Positions 11,725 through 21,580 of a stretch of 64,000 nucleotides of DNA are shown piece by piece. Each line of letters begins with the position of its first letter. Positions within the stretch are counted from its first letter, which is position 1. The notes beneath the pieces are model-generated. The model was not told the DNA's origin. It did no database searches and saw only the letters and a program-made list of their open reading frames with translations. The stretch comes from Hymenobacter volaticus. Its GTDB lineage: Bacteria; Bacteroidota; Bacteroidia; Cytophagales; Hymenobacteraceae. A program made the translations under genes and the position numbers. The stretch covers positions 37,381 through 101,380 of the forward strand of contig NZ_CP095070.1 of the NCBI RefSeq assembly GCF_022921055.1, in the 5' to 3' direction.

Positions 11725-12303
11725 AAGTAAGCTGCTGGTATTTACTCTGTAAGCGTAAGCTTCGCGCTTGCTTACACGGCCTAAAGCCACCAACGGCAGT
11801 GCTTTTTACTGTTCTAGCAGATGCAAGCGCCGCAGTTACGCTTGACGGCTAAAAGCTATGGCGTGGGCAGCAACTCACCGTTGGAAAGTCAAAGTTCCGA
11901 TGAGCAGGCTGAGAGAACTAATGGGAATCACATCATTAAGAACAATATTCAAAGAAACTGCCCAGGAAATTTGCCTCTGACTGTGTCCTGTCCGTCCGAT
12001 TATTGGAGCGTTTTCATGGATTGTATAGCACTTTATAAGACATCACCTAAATAGATTGATTATAACACAAGAAATTCCCAATAAGCCGTCCTGAAAATCT
12101 ACGTCTAGCTTACCGAAATTAGCTGAGTTAGTGAGACAAATGTTGGCTTGTTAAAGCCCGCTTCTATAAGTATTAAGCATGTTAACTATACTATAATTAT
12201 TAAACACAAATCAGAATGGTGTTAATTGAGGTGTTATATCAATGATTTATATTCCCAACCAAGATCACTTTTCACAATTCTATTTATGATGATTAGCTTA
12301 AGT

Positions 12304-13341
12304 TTAATCTTTAAAAATTTCAATACTTGATTGCACTTGCAAAGTTGGAGCTTTGCACAAAGGGGTTAAAGTATGATTATCAATAAAAGTTTGATGTGGG
12401 TTCATAGGATGCAGTTTAAATTCCTCACTAAAGTCAATATGAATAGTTCCTGCACAACAAATATTTGATTCTCTTCCTTCAGCAAATAAAGGAATTAGCT
12501 GGTTTCCATCATTACCAGGTATATTAGGGTTGCAAAACTTAGAGAGCTGAGTGCAAGCGATATGAATCAAAGGAATCTCTTTTTGAATTGCTGCTACAAC
12601 GTCTGGTTTGGGATTTTGAAATTTATCTCTACCAATTGAGAATAGCATAGCTTGGGGCTGCACTGCACGTGTGAAATCAGTTGCAAAAGTATTAGAGCCT
12701 TTACCGCGTCCAGCATTACCACCATGATGAGGGTATATGGCAACTCTAGCGTGAACATCCGCGTTTGCGGCTAGCATGTTGGAGAGTCCAACTGCATCTA
12801 TATCTCCAGGCAACAATGCTATCGGAACGTTATCGTCTATTAGCCTTATAACAGCACTTATAGAATTACTAGTTAGCTTACGGCCACTTCTATCAGTTGA
12901 GCCTGGTCCCCTAGCAGCTAAATACATAGAGGGAGCTAAAATCTCTATTGTTACTCTTCCAACTGAAATTGATTTAGATAGCCCAGTGTGAAGGGATGTA
13001 TTAAAAACGAGCTTTTTGTCGATATGGGCGTTATCAAGAGTGTATAATAAGTCGTCCCAAACTTCACTTTCTTTTGCGGAATCAGTATTCAAGTATACAG
13101 CTCCTATCGTAACTATTTCGGAAGATATTAATCCTATGAGGCCTGATATGTGATCAGCATCAGCGTGAGAAACCAATACATAATTGATGTGATCGATGCG
13201 CTCTTCTTCTATAAACTCCAAAAGCGCGGTACCCGGTCCTGTGTCAATAACAACTATTCCTTCGTTATCAAATAGAATTGAGGAGTTTCCGTGTCCTACA
13301 TCAATTATACTTAAGCTAGGTACATTGCTAATATTAACCAC
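12304..13341 (-). CDS. ComEC-like MBL-fold metallo-hydrolase (module i)
   Basis: A cytosolic metallo-beta-lactamase-fold enzyme of 345 aa, without the membrane channel of ComEC. Seen: SLSIIDVGHGNSSIL (the VGxG strand of ComEC/Rec2 proteins), IDTGPG, the metal motif SHADADHISG (second His replaced by Asp, as in ComEC), ALLPGDID and YPHHGGNAG. ComEC-type MBL domains are nucleases or phosphodiesterases. Start chosen as GTG at 13341, overlapping the stop of the receiver gene by 8 bp; an ATG at 13386 would overlap it by 53 bp. Last gene of a four-gene operon with methylase, kinase and receiver. A nucleic-acid or nucleotide substrate is inference. Confidence 0.85.
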   Translation of the reverse strand: MVNISNVPSLSIIDVGHGNSSILFDNEGIVVIDTGPGTALLEFIEEERIDHINYVLVSHADADHISGLIGLISSEIVTIGAVYLNTDSAKESEVWDDLLYTLDNAHIDKKLVFNTSLHTGLSKSISVGRVTIEILAPSMYLAARGPGSTDRSGRKLTSNSISAVIRLIDDNVPIALLPGDIDAVGLSNMLAANADVHARVAIYPHHGGNAGRGKGSNTFATDFTRAVQPQAMLFSIGRDKFQNPKPDVVAAIQKEIPLIHIACTQLSKFCNPNIPGNDGNQLIPLFAEGRESNICCAGTIHIDFSEEFKLHPMNPHQTFIDNHTLTPLCKAPTLQVQSSIEIFKD

Positions 13342-14017
13342 GAAACTGAAAATCTTTGATATAAACGTCTTCAATCTTTTCTGCACCCAAATTCACGTGG
13401 GCGAAAAACCTCACACCAGGATTAACCATGTGAAGTATGCTTTTATCAAATGATTGCATTGGTATTTTTATTCCGTTGCCACCTTTATTGCCATCCCATG
13501 CAGGAATAACTAACAATACAGTCTTAGTTGATATATCGATATCATCGATGCGTACTAAAGTCTGCCAAGGTTTACGCCTTTTTGAAAACTTACCTAAAAA
13601 AACTTCTTGCATACACTCCCTTAATACTTTCTCAAGGTGATCAACATTCTCTGTAAGCTCACGAGGCGTTAAAAGAGCTGGAATCTTATGTCTAATTGGT
13701 CTAATGTCTTCTATAATATCAGTAGTCCATCTTGTAACAAGAACAGCAGGAAAATGACGGTCGTAACAAGTGGCAACCAATTTAGCACCACTAAATCGGG
13801 CGTAATCATGGTGCGACAGATGGTGATCACATATTACTGCTTGTGAGTGAGCATAAATTGCTTCAAATGCTTCATTCTCACTAAAAAATGGACCAGTCAG
13901 TGGATATGCATCTATTCCCAGATCCTCAATTTCACCCCTAACCGTGTCTCTATTTGCGGGATTATCATCTATAACTGATAAAACATTGAGTTCGTACCCT
14001 TCTATTACAAGTGACAT
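13334..14017 (-). CDS. Receiver-domain protein with unknown C-terminal domain (module i)
   Basis: 227 aa. The N-terminal about 120 residues carry the features of a phospho-receiver: acidic pair DDNP (Asp17-Asp18), phospho-acceptor Asp64 in VICDHHLS, Thr95 in VLVTRW and Lys111 in KIPAL. The C-terminal about 80 residues are beta-rich (LVRIDDIDISTKTVLLVIPA, VRFFAHVNLGA) and match no DNA-binding output domain I know. It starts 2 bp after the kinase gene and ends inside the start of the MBL gene, so the kinase is its likely partner and the MBL its likely output. Confidence 0.8.
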   Translation of the reverse strand: MSLVIEGYELNVLSVIDDNPANRDTVRGEIEDLGIDAYPLTGPFFSENEAFEAIYAHSQAVICDHHLSHHDYARFSGAKLVATCYDRHFPAVLVTRWTTDIIEDIRPIRHKIPALLTPRELTENVDHLEKVLRECMQEVFLGKFSKRRKPWQTLVRIDDIDISTKTVLLVIPAWDGNKGGNGIKIPMQSFDKSILHMVNPGVRFFAHVNLGAEKIEDVYIKDFQFRG

Positions 14018-14019
14018 AG

Positions 14020-16083
14020 CTAAAAGCCTAAAATAGGAATAACAATCTGAAATTCAGCACCTCCTAACTCACCTTTAGGGATAGCTTCAACAGTTCCACC
14101 TAAGTCCCGAATAGTATCTCTAACTATAGTCAGACCTAACCCCGTTCCACTTCCGTAGCCAGTTTCACCCGGAAGCCATATGCTTTTAGGCTCGATATTT
14201 TCAATTCCAGGCCCATTATCAGCGAAACTAATTAATAACCCTGATTCATTTATTTCAGACTTTATACTGATGTTTCTATTGCCAATCTGCCTGTCGCCAA
14301 ATGCACGCAAGCTATTTACAATAAAATTAGCAATTACTGTTTCAAGTGAAGCCGCGCTTCCACGTAAATATGGTTTTCCTTGTGAAAACGAAGTAATAAC
14401 ATTCACATGCCTTTCTGACAAAATGCTGCTAAAATTTTCAATTGTAGCTAAAATGACCTGATGTACGTCAAGCCTTTGATTGCGCCGCTTATCGCGTTCC
14501 ACAAAACTTAAGGTCAAGCTTTGAAAGCCATTCATTAAAGCTGTTTGGGCCAATATAAGCTCGACTGGTGCCTTTAATGAACTTTCGTATTGATCACCTA
14601 ATATTGTTTTTGCTTTTTTTTGTATTCTAATTGTATTACGCTCTATCAAATCAATTGGTCGACTTGTCTCATGAGCAAAAACAGCTGACACAATGCCAAC
14701 AGTACTTAAGGTTCTATATAAAATCACTTCATTTCTAAGAGCAATTGCTTCATTTTCTCTTGCTTGCTCATACTTACGGAAAGACTTTTCTACAGCAAAT
14801 TTTTGTGCTGCCGGCAGAGTGTCAAGTGATTTAACTACTATTTCTCTTTCTTTCTTAACAGATTCTTTGGATTCAACCCGGGAGGATACTCGACGTAATT
14901 CTGCTTCTTGTAAACGTTCTCTAGCCATCCAATCTAGAGCATCTCCAGTAAATTTCTTAAGCTCGTAAAATGCCTCATTTTCAATTATTCCAGTTCTATC
15001 CGTCTTTTGAATAAAAACAGAATTTCCATTTTCAATAGCTACTCGTCCAATTGCGGTATTAGTGCTAGGTCTAAACTCAGGACTTCGAACGCGAGCTAGA
15101 TTCAAGTTCAACCAATCATCACCTGGGTTCCCGTAAGGGGCAACTCTTAGTCCATCAATATAAAGATGAACACCACCAAACTCTCGTAACCACTCACGAA
15201 CCTCAGATTGAGAAATATTTCTAGTAGAGAAAGTTTTAGCATCAATTAAGAAAACCCATAAGTCAAACTGAAGCGGTGGTAATAAATAGTGCGCTTTATC
15301 GCTTTTTGGTCTTATAGACGAATGTCCAGCTGCATATAACGTTTTGCCATTAAAATCCTTTACAATAGCAGATGCCATACCATTATTATCGACCTCAGCG
15401 TGTAGATGAAATTCACTTTCCTTAAAATATTTAAATGAAACTAGGTATTCAAGGTCAACAAAGTCTTTAGTTTTGAGTATTGGGTGGAACCCTGATGGAT
15501 TGTCCCCAAATGGATCAGCAAGTAATATAATACCACGTGCTAAACGTTTAACATCCATTCTTGTAAGGCGATCTCTGAGATTACTTATTTTTATCTCAGT
15601 GCCGTGTTGCTTATTATCACAAATTATCTTTTTTATTGTAATACTAACATCATCTACGCGTCTTACTGTGTCAAATTTGCTCCAATCAATCGCGACGTAG
15701 TACTCACTAAAAAACTCGGATGATGGTCTAGTTAATAATTCTGCATACTCTCCCATTCTAAGAGCTGCTAATCGGCCTAGCCCCTTATTACCTGCTGCAA
15801 TTCTACCAAGTTTTGTGCGCTTATTTGTTGATTTTTGTGATTCACCAAGAACTAGCCATCCATCTACAATTTCTTCCTCGGTCATTCCATAACCGTCATC
15901 GGAGACTCGTATGTAACCTCCCGGCTGGTCAATTTCTACCAGTTCAATAGTACAATTGAACGCATCTGCATCATAAGCATTCTTTACTAATTCAAGTATG
16001 CCTTGATCAAAACCTATATTCAACTCTTCTCCTAATCTGCGGAGGATGCTCGTAGCAAATCTGATATGGGCTTTTGTGCTCAT
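14020..16083 (-). CDS. Histidine kinase-like protein with two GHKL ATPase domains (module i)
   Basis: 687 aa. The N-terminal GHKL (Hsp90/MORC/MutL-like) ATPase has ELVKNAYDADA (N-box, Asn35), VSDDGYGMT (Asp62) and GNKGLGRLAA (98-107). A helical middle contains VFAHETSRPIDLIERN with His471 in H-box context, and the C-terminus has a kinase-type ATPase: NFIVNSLRAFG (N-box), ADNGPGI (622-627), GSGTGLGLTIV (644-654). Two ATPase domains in one chain is not a standard sensor kinase. No membrane segment, so it senses something internal. It starts at an ATG overlapping the methylase stop by one base (TGATG) and is followed 2 bp later by the receiver gene. A role in sensing DNA state or phage is inferred from context. 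Confidence 0.85.
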   Translation of the reverse strand: MSTKAHIRFATSILRRLGEELNIGFDQGILELVKNAYDADAFNCTIELVEIDQPGGYIRVSDDGYGMTEEEIVDGWLVLGESQKSTNKRTKLGRIAAGNKGLGRLAALRMGEYAELLTRPSSEFFSEYYVAIDWSKFDTVRRVDDVSITIKKIICDNKQHGTEIKISNLRDRLTRMDVKRLARGIILLADPFGDNPSGFHPILKTKDFVDLEYLVSFKYFKESEFHLHAEVDNNGMASAIVKDFNGKTLYAAGHSSIRPKSDKAHYLLPPLQFDLWVFLIDAKTFSTRNISQSEVREWLREFGGVHLYIDGLRVAPYGNPGDDWLNLNLARVRSPEFRPSTNTAIGRVAIENGNSVFIQKTDRTGIIENEAFYELKKFTGDALDWMARERLQEAELRRVSSRVESKESVKKEREIVVKSLDTLPAAQKFAVEKSFRKYEQARENEAIALRNEVILYRTLSTVGIVSAVFAHETSRPIDLIERNTIRIQKKAKTILGDQYESSLKAPVELILAQTALMNGFQSLTLSFVERDKRRNQRLDVHQVILATIENFSSILSERHVNVITSFSQGKPYLRGSAASLETVIANFIVNSLRAFGDRQIGNRNISIKSEINESGLLISFADNGPGIENIEPKSIWLPGETGYGSGTGLGLTIVRDTIRDLGGTVEAIPKGELGGAEFQIVIPILGF

Positions 16084-17438
16084 CAACCTATCTGAATGGG
16101 AAGCTCTCGTAATGATGCAACAGTTAAATGGCGGCAACGGATGCGTTCATTAAGCCAAGTGTCTGTAGTAGATGTATTGCATTGCGCCTGAAGTCTGAGA
16201 CAGGATTCTAACGATCCGTTAAGGGGTTGTATAACAATTAAATGATTTTCTACAGCAACATCTTCGATCTCATCAGTTGCCTCTATTATCGTTGCAACAA
16301 GTCGACGAGCATCGGAAGGACTAGATGTTCTCCTTACGACTAGAAAAGGAGGTGTATAACATGTTCCTCCATACTTACGGACTGAGGTAAAGGAATCAAT
16401 AACCATTCTTCCCCATGGCGGACATGTGAATGCATCAATATAAGGCTTTGCTGGAGCTGATGCGTTTGGAAACCCTACTAATGGATTCCTATGTGGTACA
16501 ACTGAACCTACACGAATCCTGAATGCTTCCTCTAACTTACCTAACTCCCAAGGTTCTTGATTGTGGAAGGGCCACCATGCAACAGATTTGATATCTGCTA
16601 TGTAGTTAGGGTTTATTTTAAAATACCTTGCATTAGTAAATACGACAAGGAAAACATCAACATCAGCCCAAGAGTCAAATCTGCCAATTGACTCGATATG
16701 TTGAATTGGAGCACATGATTCTACTAAACCTCTCCATCGAGAATATCTCACTCCTGTTCTGAGGACGTCAGGTAGAATACACGCGATAACCTTAATTCCT
16801 TCTTTAATAGCGCGTTCAATGAAAAGGCTAGCGAGAGAAACTTTTCCAGTTGACCATGTACAATCTAATGATGCATCGTATGGTCCAAAGGGAGGATTTA
16901 TTATGAGGCAATCTGTGTGATGCCACGGAACATTGTCTAAAGCATCCCTTTGATAGATATTAGTGAATAACAATAAAGCATATTCAGGAATAATATCAGG
17001 TTGCGCACCTCTTTCCAGAGCCAGTATAGCTAAACGGCACTTTGTCGCTTCTACAAACTCTTTATGAACATCATAGGCAAATAATCTGCTATTCCAGTGC
17101 TTAATAGTTTCCGAAAGCAGTGGTAAAACAGGCATACAACGAGCACACGCAATTAACAGATTTCCTGCTCCACAAGCTGGGTCTAAAACAGATTCGCCTT
17201 TTTCAATATTATCTTTTAAAAAACCAGCTAATCTTTCTGATAATTCTGAACCCGTAAAAAAAGCACTAGCCTCTTTACGTTCCTCAAGAGTCACATGCTT
17301 ACGAAGTTCTCGTCCTGCTTCTCCATCTAGTAGAAGTTTAACTTCGTTTTCTAATTCACTTGATGTGATTCTATCTTTTATATAAAAAGATTTAAGCACC
17401 TCTTTCAGCCTTATTAGAAATGGTGTGTAATCTTTCAT
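16083..17438 (-). CDS. N6-adenine DNA methyltransferase-like protein (module i)
   Basis: 451 aa, class I SAM-dependent methyltransferase. Seen: an N-terminal helical region as in HsdM-type proteins, ASAFFTGSELSERLAGFL (residues 58-74, SAM-adjacent motif), SAM loop DPACGAGNLL (86-95), and catalytic motif IV NPPFGPYD (181-188) that marks N6-adenine or related amino-methylases. First gene of the four-gene module. No restriction endonuclease or specificity subunit is adjacent. The C-terminal half could recognise DNA. Either it marks host DNA for self/non-self discrimination or it is itself the effector. Confidence 0.88.
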   Translation of the reverse strand: MKDYTPFLIRLKEVLKSFYIKDRITSSELENEVKLLLDGEAGRELRKHVTLEERKEASAFFTGSELSERLAGFLKDNIEKGESVLDPACGAGNLLIACARCMPVLPLLSETIKHWNSRLFAYDVHKEFVEATKCRLAILALERGAQPDIIPEYALLLFTNIYQRDALDNVPWHHTDCLIINPPFGPYDASLDCTWSTGKVSLASLFIERAIKEGIKVIACILPDVLRTGVRYSRWRGLVESCAPIQHIESIGRFDSWADVDVFLVVFTNARYFKINPNYIADIKSVAWWPFHNQEPWELGKLEEAFRIRVGSVVPHRNPLVGFPNASAPAKPYIDAFTCPPWGRMVIDSFTSVRKYGGTCYTPPFLVVRRTSSPSDARRLVATIIEATDEIEDVAVENHLIVIQPLNGSLESCLRLQAQCNTSTTDTWLNERIRCRHLTVASLRELPIQIG

Positions 17439-17822
17439 TAATTATCTTAACAAGTGTCTCGAAGCTTTATTTACGCAAAATACAAGCAAATTATACATTA
17501 CAGCTACCAGTGCTTTAATATAGAGAAGGTATGAATACCTATAGTGACGTTTATCGCCACTATTGTCGCTGAATCATAGTTGCTAGATTAGATCTTTCCA
17601 ATTGGGCACTCACAGTTACTAACTCATGGGTGAGCGCTTAACTATAACATAGCTGCTCCAGATAGCACTTTACGAAGTATCTGAAGCTAACTGTTGACTA
17701 CTGTATATATCACCCCGGTGGGGGCAGGTCCACATTGTCTATGAAACTGTTATATCAAGCCGCATACTGTCGTTGACTGGGGAAGTTATACTTGACATGG
17801 TGTAGTTGTAGTTACTTCCTTC
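17439..17822. other. Intergenic region between modules i and ii
   Basis: About 380 bp without a supportable gene. It would hold the promoter of the methylase operon on the minus strand; the 17439-17560 part is A+T-rich. I see no clear repeat. Confidence 0.5.
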
Positions 17823-19127
17823 TTATAGAACTACAGGCCAATATAATTTGACTTGCGCTTCGGTTAAATTTTCAGCGTGGCGGTTAAGCAATGAAAGCTG
17901 AATAGATGATAGGGGAGTAAGGTTAGTACCGATACCGCAGACTATCTGCCACTCTTTAGTTGTAAGGTCACGGGCTTCCAGTGCTAGGTAATCAAGCTGT
18001 TGCTCTAGATATGTTGTGATTGCATTTCGATGTTCTCTAGGATTGGTGACCCATTCAGGACGTAACTGTCTGGCCTCTATTACTGCCGGTGGAATATTGC
18101 CTTGAGCCAAGTTATTGATGAAGCCAGGAATGCTATTTTTTAATTCCCAGCCCAATGACAAATAGGCAACACACTTACTATTGTCTGTTGCCCGTTGAAA
18201 CAGATGTGCCATCATCTGCGAATTTTTGATGCGGTTCATAAACAAATCTACTGTGCGAAGCAGCAGAGCTATCGTATTGAAGTAAGGGCGATTACCCAAT
18301 GGGCTTAAGCCAGCTCCGGCATCTGATACAACAATAGTGTTGCACTCGTAGCGGCTGTTTAACTGTGTGAGTTTCTGCATGCCCTGGTTATCATACACCC
18401 CACCGTCAATAAGCTGAGGCTGGGCATAGACGGTGTCAGCAGGCTCCCGAAAATATTTAAGGTCAATGCTGATAGGCGTAAAAGCAAATGGTACGCAAGA
18501 GGAAGCTGTCACTGCCCGCGCTATTGGGAAATGGGTACCGTCAAAATACACTGGGTGCTGGGCATAAGTATAAGTAGAGTCAGCCATAGAATCTCGCGAA
18601 AACGTAAACGGCCGACCTGTTTGCAGGTTCGAACTGCCAATCGCTAAAACAGGCTTGTCAGGCAACTGCTGCAGCGTTCGTCCTTGGTAGAAAAAAGCAT
18701 CATAGGCCTTTTCTATTTCTTGGCTAATAGGAAGCAGCTTAAACTGAAATCGGAGAACAATGTAAAATAAGCCAACCAGCAGAAGTAGGGCTAACGGCGC
18801 CCAGCGGGTAAACAGTAGGAAACCGCATATAACGAGAAGAGCTAGTACAAGTAGCAGAAAACGTATAAACACCCAAGAGCGCAACGCATAGCTAATAATG
18901 CTATAGCGGCGTAACTTCTCTGTCATCCCGGCATGAAACTCTTCGAAGTTTCCCTCATGCAAGCAGTAAGCCGCCCCGGTGATGGAACCACCGGAAATAG
19001 TTGAGATAACTTCGATGCTCGAAAGCAGCCCTAATTCATGCAATTTTTTCAGTGTGCCTAAGTGAAAAGCAGCAGCTCGATAACCACCACCGGATAGAGC
19101 CAAGCCAAAACGGCGAACGAATGTCAT
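17823..19127 (-). CDS. Membrane-anchored patatin-like phospholipase (module ii)
   Basis: 434 aa, predicted to release fatty acids from membrane lipids. Seen: oxyanion motif LSGGGYRAAAFHLGTL (12-27), nucleophile strand ISTISGGSITGAAY with the catalytic Ser, and the catalytic Asp in LIDGGVYDNQG. Between them, about residues 93-145, is a hydrophobic hairpin (WVFIRFLLLVLALLVICGFL and WAPLALLLLVGLFYIVL) giving two membrane helices, inserted in the patatin fold. Patatin-type enzymes are known abortive-infection effectors, for example CapV in CBASS. It follows an MBL gene by 58 bp in the same direction, so the pair forms one unit. Confidence 0.9.
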   Translation of the reverse strand: MTFVRRFGLALSGGGYRAAAFHLGTLKKLHELGLLSSIEVISTISGGSITGAAYCLHEGNFEEFHAGMTEKLRRYSIISYALRSWVFIRFLLLVLALLVICGFLLFTRWAPLALLLLVGLFYIVLRFQFKLLPISQEIEKAYDAFFYQGRTLQQLPDKPVLAIGSSNLQTGRPFTFSRDSMADSTYTYAQHPVYFDGTHFPIARAVTASSCVPFAFTPISIDLKYFREPADTVYAQPQLIDGGVYDNQGMQKLTQLNSRYECNTIVVSDAGAGLSPLGNRPYFNTIALLLRTVDLFMNRIKNSQMMAHLFQRATDNSKCVAYLSLGWELKNSIPGFINNLAQGNIPPAVIEARQLRPEWVTNPREHRNAITTYLEQQLDYLALEARDLTTKEWQIVCGIGTNLTPLSSIQLSLLNRHAENLTEAQVKLYWPVVL

Positions 19128-19185
19128 CCTTATTTTATGCTGAATATGTTAGTGAATAAGCGACTACTTATTCCTTTTGAGTTGT

Positions 19186-20241
19186 CTAGCTCAGCACTAC
19201 CTGCTGGGCGCTCGTGCATGGAAGAAAGGTCAAGCTGTCTGTAACAAACCTTTGGCAGGAGCCACGCGGTAAGTCACCAGTAGAGTAGATGACGCAGCCT
19301 GGAACCGTCTGCTTAAGGCACTCTAGCAAGTCCGACCCGGGATGCATGCCATCATTGGAGGCCGCTACCCAGAATCTATTAGCTTCAAACTTTTGCATTC
19401 GCGCGGCATTCAGATTGTAGCGGCTGCCGTGATGAGGCAGTTGTACTAATTGGTAGAGGCTGAGTTGATGACCTCCGTGTTCTATTGACTCAAAAGATGG
19501 CTCACTGGCATCGGCTGTGAATAGGCATTTATTACCCTGCTCTGTTAACAGTTCCAGTACTACACTGGCTTTGTTATCATGCGAAGGATCTTTGTATTTA
19601 GCAATTGCGCGGCAGGGGTCAGCTCCGGCCTCCGTTTCAGCGAGTAATATTTTCAAGAGGGGCCCCCGAGCTATATCACGTCCAGCTGCTTCCATCATTT
19701 GTTTGTAGAATGTTGGGGTCGGACCCAAAATGCGTAGGTAGACTTGATAAGGCTTCGGTAGTAGCGTAGTACCAGCAAAAGCGTTTCGGTGCGCAATACC
19801 GAGTTGTTGCAACTGCTTGTCAAGGCTGCTGGCCTGCTTTAGTGACTCGGCCAGAAACTGTGCCCTTTCCCAAAGCTGGGAATTCTTGAATATATACCGG
19901 GTCTTATCTCGTACTTTTTCCAAAAGTACGCGACTACCACAAGGACCAATTGGGTTGTTGAAATAAACTGCCTCCACTTGATTGCCCTGCTGGTGAAGCT
20001 GCGTTACCAAATGTTCCATTCCACCCAAATGGTCACTATGCATGTGCGTATTGACAGCAATGATATAAGGTAATGGCTGTAGCGCTCCCTTTATGCAAGC
20101 GTTAAAATGGTCAAGAATCAACTTGGCATCACCCTTCTTTCCGGCGTCTAAAAAGACTACGTAGTCCCGTGTATGGTCGCGGGCCCAAATGATACTGGCA
20201 TCGGCCTTATCAAGGCTTAGAACATCAATGGCAAAGTGCAT
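19186..20241 (-). CDS. ComEC-like MBL-fold metallo-hydrolase (module ii)
   Basis: 351 aa. Seen: metal motif NTHMHSDHLGGME (HxHxDH), LFTADAS, and QLPHHGSRYN as in ComEC/Rec2-family MBL domains. Start at MHFAIDVLSLDKADAS (20241); the upstream residues of the open frame look non-coding. Operon-like with the downstream patatin. Its divergent neighbour (20486) is another MBL gene, sharing a 244-bp intergenic region, which places modules ii and iii back to back. Could produce or remove a signal that gates the phospholipase; not shown by sequence. Confidence 0.87.
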   Translation of the reverse strand: MHFAIDVLSLDKADASIIWARDHTRDYVVFLDAGKKGDAKLILDHFNACIKGALQPLPYIIAVNTHMHSDHLGGMEHLVTQLHQQGNQVEAVYFNNPIGPCGSRVLLEKVRDKTRYIFKNSQLWERAQFLAESLKQASSLDKQLQQLGIAHRNAFAGTTLLPKPYQVYLRILGPTPTFYKQMMEAAGRDIARGPLLKILLAETEAGADPCRAIAKYKDPSHDNKASVVLELLTEQGNKCLFTADASEPSFESIEHGGHQLSLYQLVQLPHHGSRYNLNAARMQKFEANRFWVAASNDGMHPGSDLLECLKQTVPGCVIYSTGDLPRGSCQRFVTDSLTFLPCTSAQQVVLS

Positions 20242-20485
20242 AAGAGCGGGGGCTAATGAATCGAAAATTAGCAAGCCAAGAGCTGCCAAGCAATTCACAT
20301 ACCCGCACTATGTACTGGCTAGCGAAGCTAGGCTATATAAAGCGCAACGCTACCACCATATAATATATGCCTCACACCTAGCTGCCATATCTTTTAGCAA
20401 AAAAGCTAAAATTCATGGCAAAGCTATTGTCTTTGGGCAACTGAAATATTACTTTGCCTAGCTCTTTATATTATTCACTCCGCTT

Positions 20486-21580
20486 ATGTCTTCTAAAGCC
20501 AAAGAGGTTATTGTACCGCCAGTAGGCGTGTTCCGGGTAGTTTTTCTCTATGTAGGACAGGGCGACGCAACCATTCTGGTCGTGCCGTACGGCTCGACAT
20601 TTCGTTACGTGCTACTAGACAATAATATTGACCGTAGCGCCGGGGGCATCAACACGGAAGAGCTGCTCAAAGACCTGCTCGACGACGGACTCGACGTGTT
20701 TATAAATACGCACCCTCACCGCGACCACACCGAAGGTATTGAGGCCATCCACGAAACTACTCCAATCAAGGAAATCTGGCACTCAGGGCATAAACCTGGC
20801 AAGGACAGCGATAGTGCCTATCAGGAAATGCGCCGGGTAATAAAGGATATCGGCCCGGCCAACGAGTTTAAGCTTTTTGGCAGTAATTCGACTAACAAGA
20901 TTCGTAAGGCTGATGGCAGTACGACAGTGACAAAATTATTGGGTGACATTACTTATCAAGTATTGTCGCCCGCCGAATATTTATGCGATGATATTGCTGA
21001 AGGTGAGGATAAGGAACGAGACCGTAGAATTCATGAGCACTGCGCCGTTATTCGGTTTTCCTATGGCAACCCCACGCGGCATATTCTGATGACAGGCGAT
21101 GCTGACCGCGTGGCTTGGGAAGAACACATTATGCCCTACCATCAGACAATGGTCAAGGCTGACGTACTAAGCGCGGTACATCACGGCTCGCGCACGTTCT
21201 TCAAGTACCACGGCGACGACGAGGATGTGTATGAAACTCACATTGAAACCATCGCACCGGAGTACGTGATAGTTAGCGCCCCTAAGCAGGACGAGAGCCG
21301 TCATAAGCACCCACATGATGATGCAATGGACTTGTACGAAGAGCATGTCAGCGACCCGGCCAACGTGTTACACTCCGGCAAAAACAGGGAATCATTTATC
21401 GTAGACATTCACCCTGATGGCAACTGGACGGTAACTCCTGACCAGGAACTATTAGATGCCTACGGGTACGACAATGACGGAGGGGATGGCAGCAAAACCA
21501 GCGGCCGAAGCGCGTCGGTTAGTTCCTCGCGTCCGGGCACCCGTTTGGATAAACAACCTATGGGAACTGAGCATGAGTAA
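20486..21580 (+). CDS. ComEC-like MBL-fold metallo-hydrolase (module iii)
   Basis: 364 aa. Seen: VVFLYVGQGDATILVV (the VGQGDA strand of ComEC MBL domains), metal motif FINTHPHRDHTEGIE, LMTGDADRVAWEEHI, and SAVHHGSRTFF. The C-terminal tail is low-complexity and charged, ending in GTEHE. Its stop codon overlaps the ATG of the E2-E1-JAB gene by 8 bp (ATGAGTAA), so the two are translationally coupled. The tail might be a target of the conjugation enzyme, by analogy with Cap2 acting on a neighbouring protein; that is a guess. Confidence 0.88.
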   Translation: MSSKAKEVIVPPVGVFRVVFLYVGQGDATILVVPYGSTFRYVLLDNNIDRSAGGINTEELLKDLLDDGLDVFINTHPHRDHTEGIEAIHETTPIKEIWHSGHKPGKDSDSAYQEMRRVIKDIGPANEFKLFGSNSTNKIRKADGSTTVTKLLGDITYQVLSPAEYLCDDIAEGEDKERDRRIHEHCAVIRFSYGNPTRHILMTGDADRVAWEEHIMPYHQTMVKADVLSAVHHGSRTFFKYHGDDEDVYETHIETIAPEYVIVSAPKQDESRHKHPHDDAMDLYEEHVSDPANVLHSGKNRESFIVDIHPDGNWTVTPDQELLDAYGYDNDGGDGSKTSGRSASVSSSRPGTRLDKQPMGTEHE

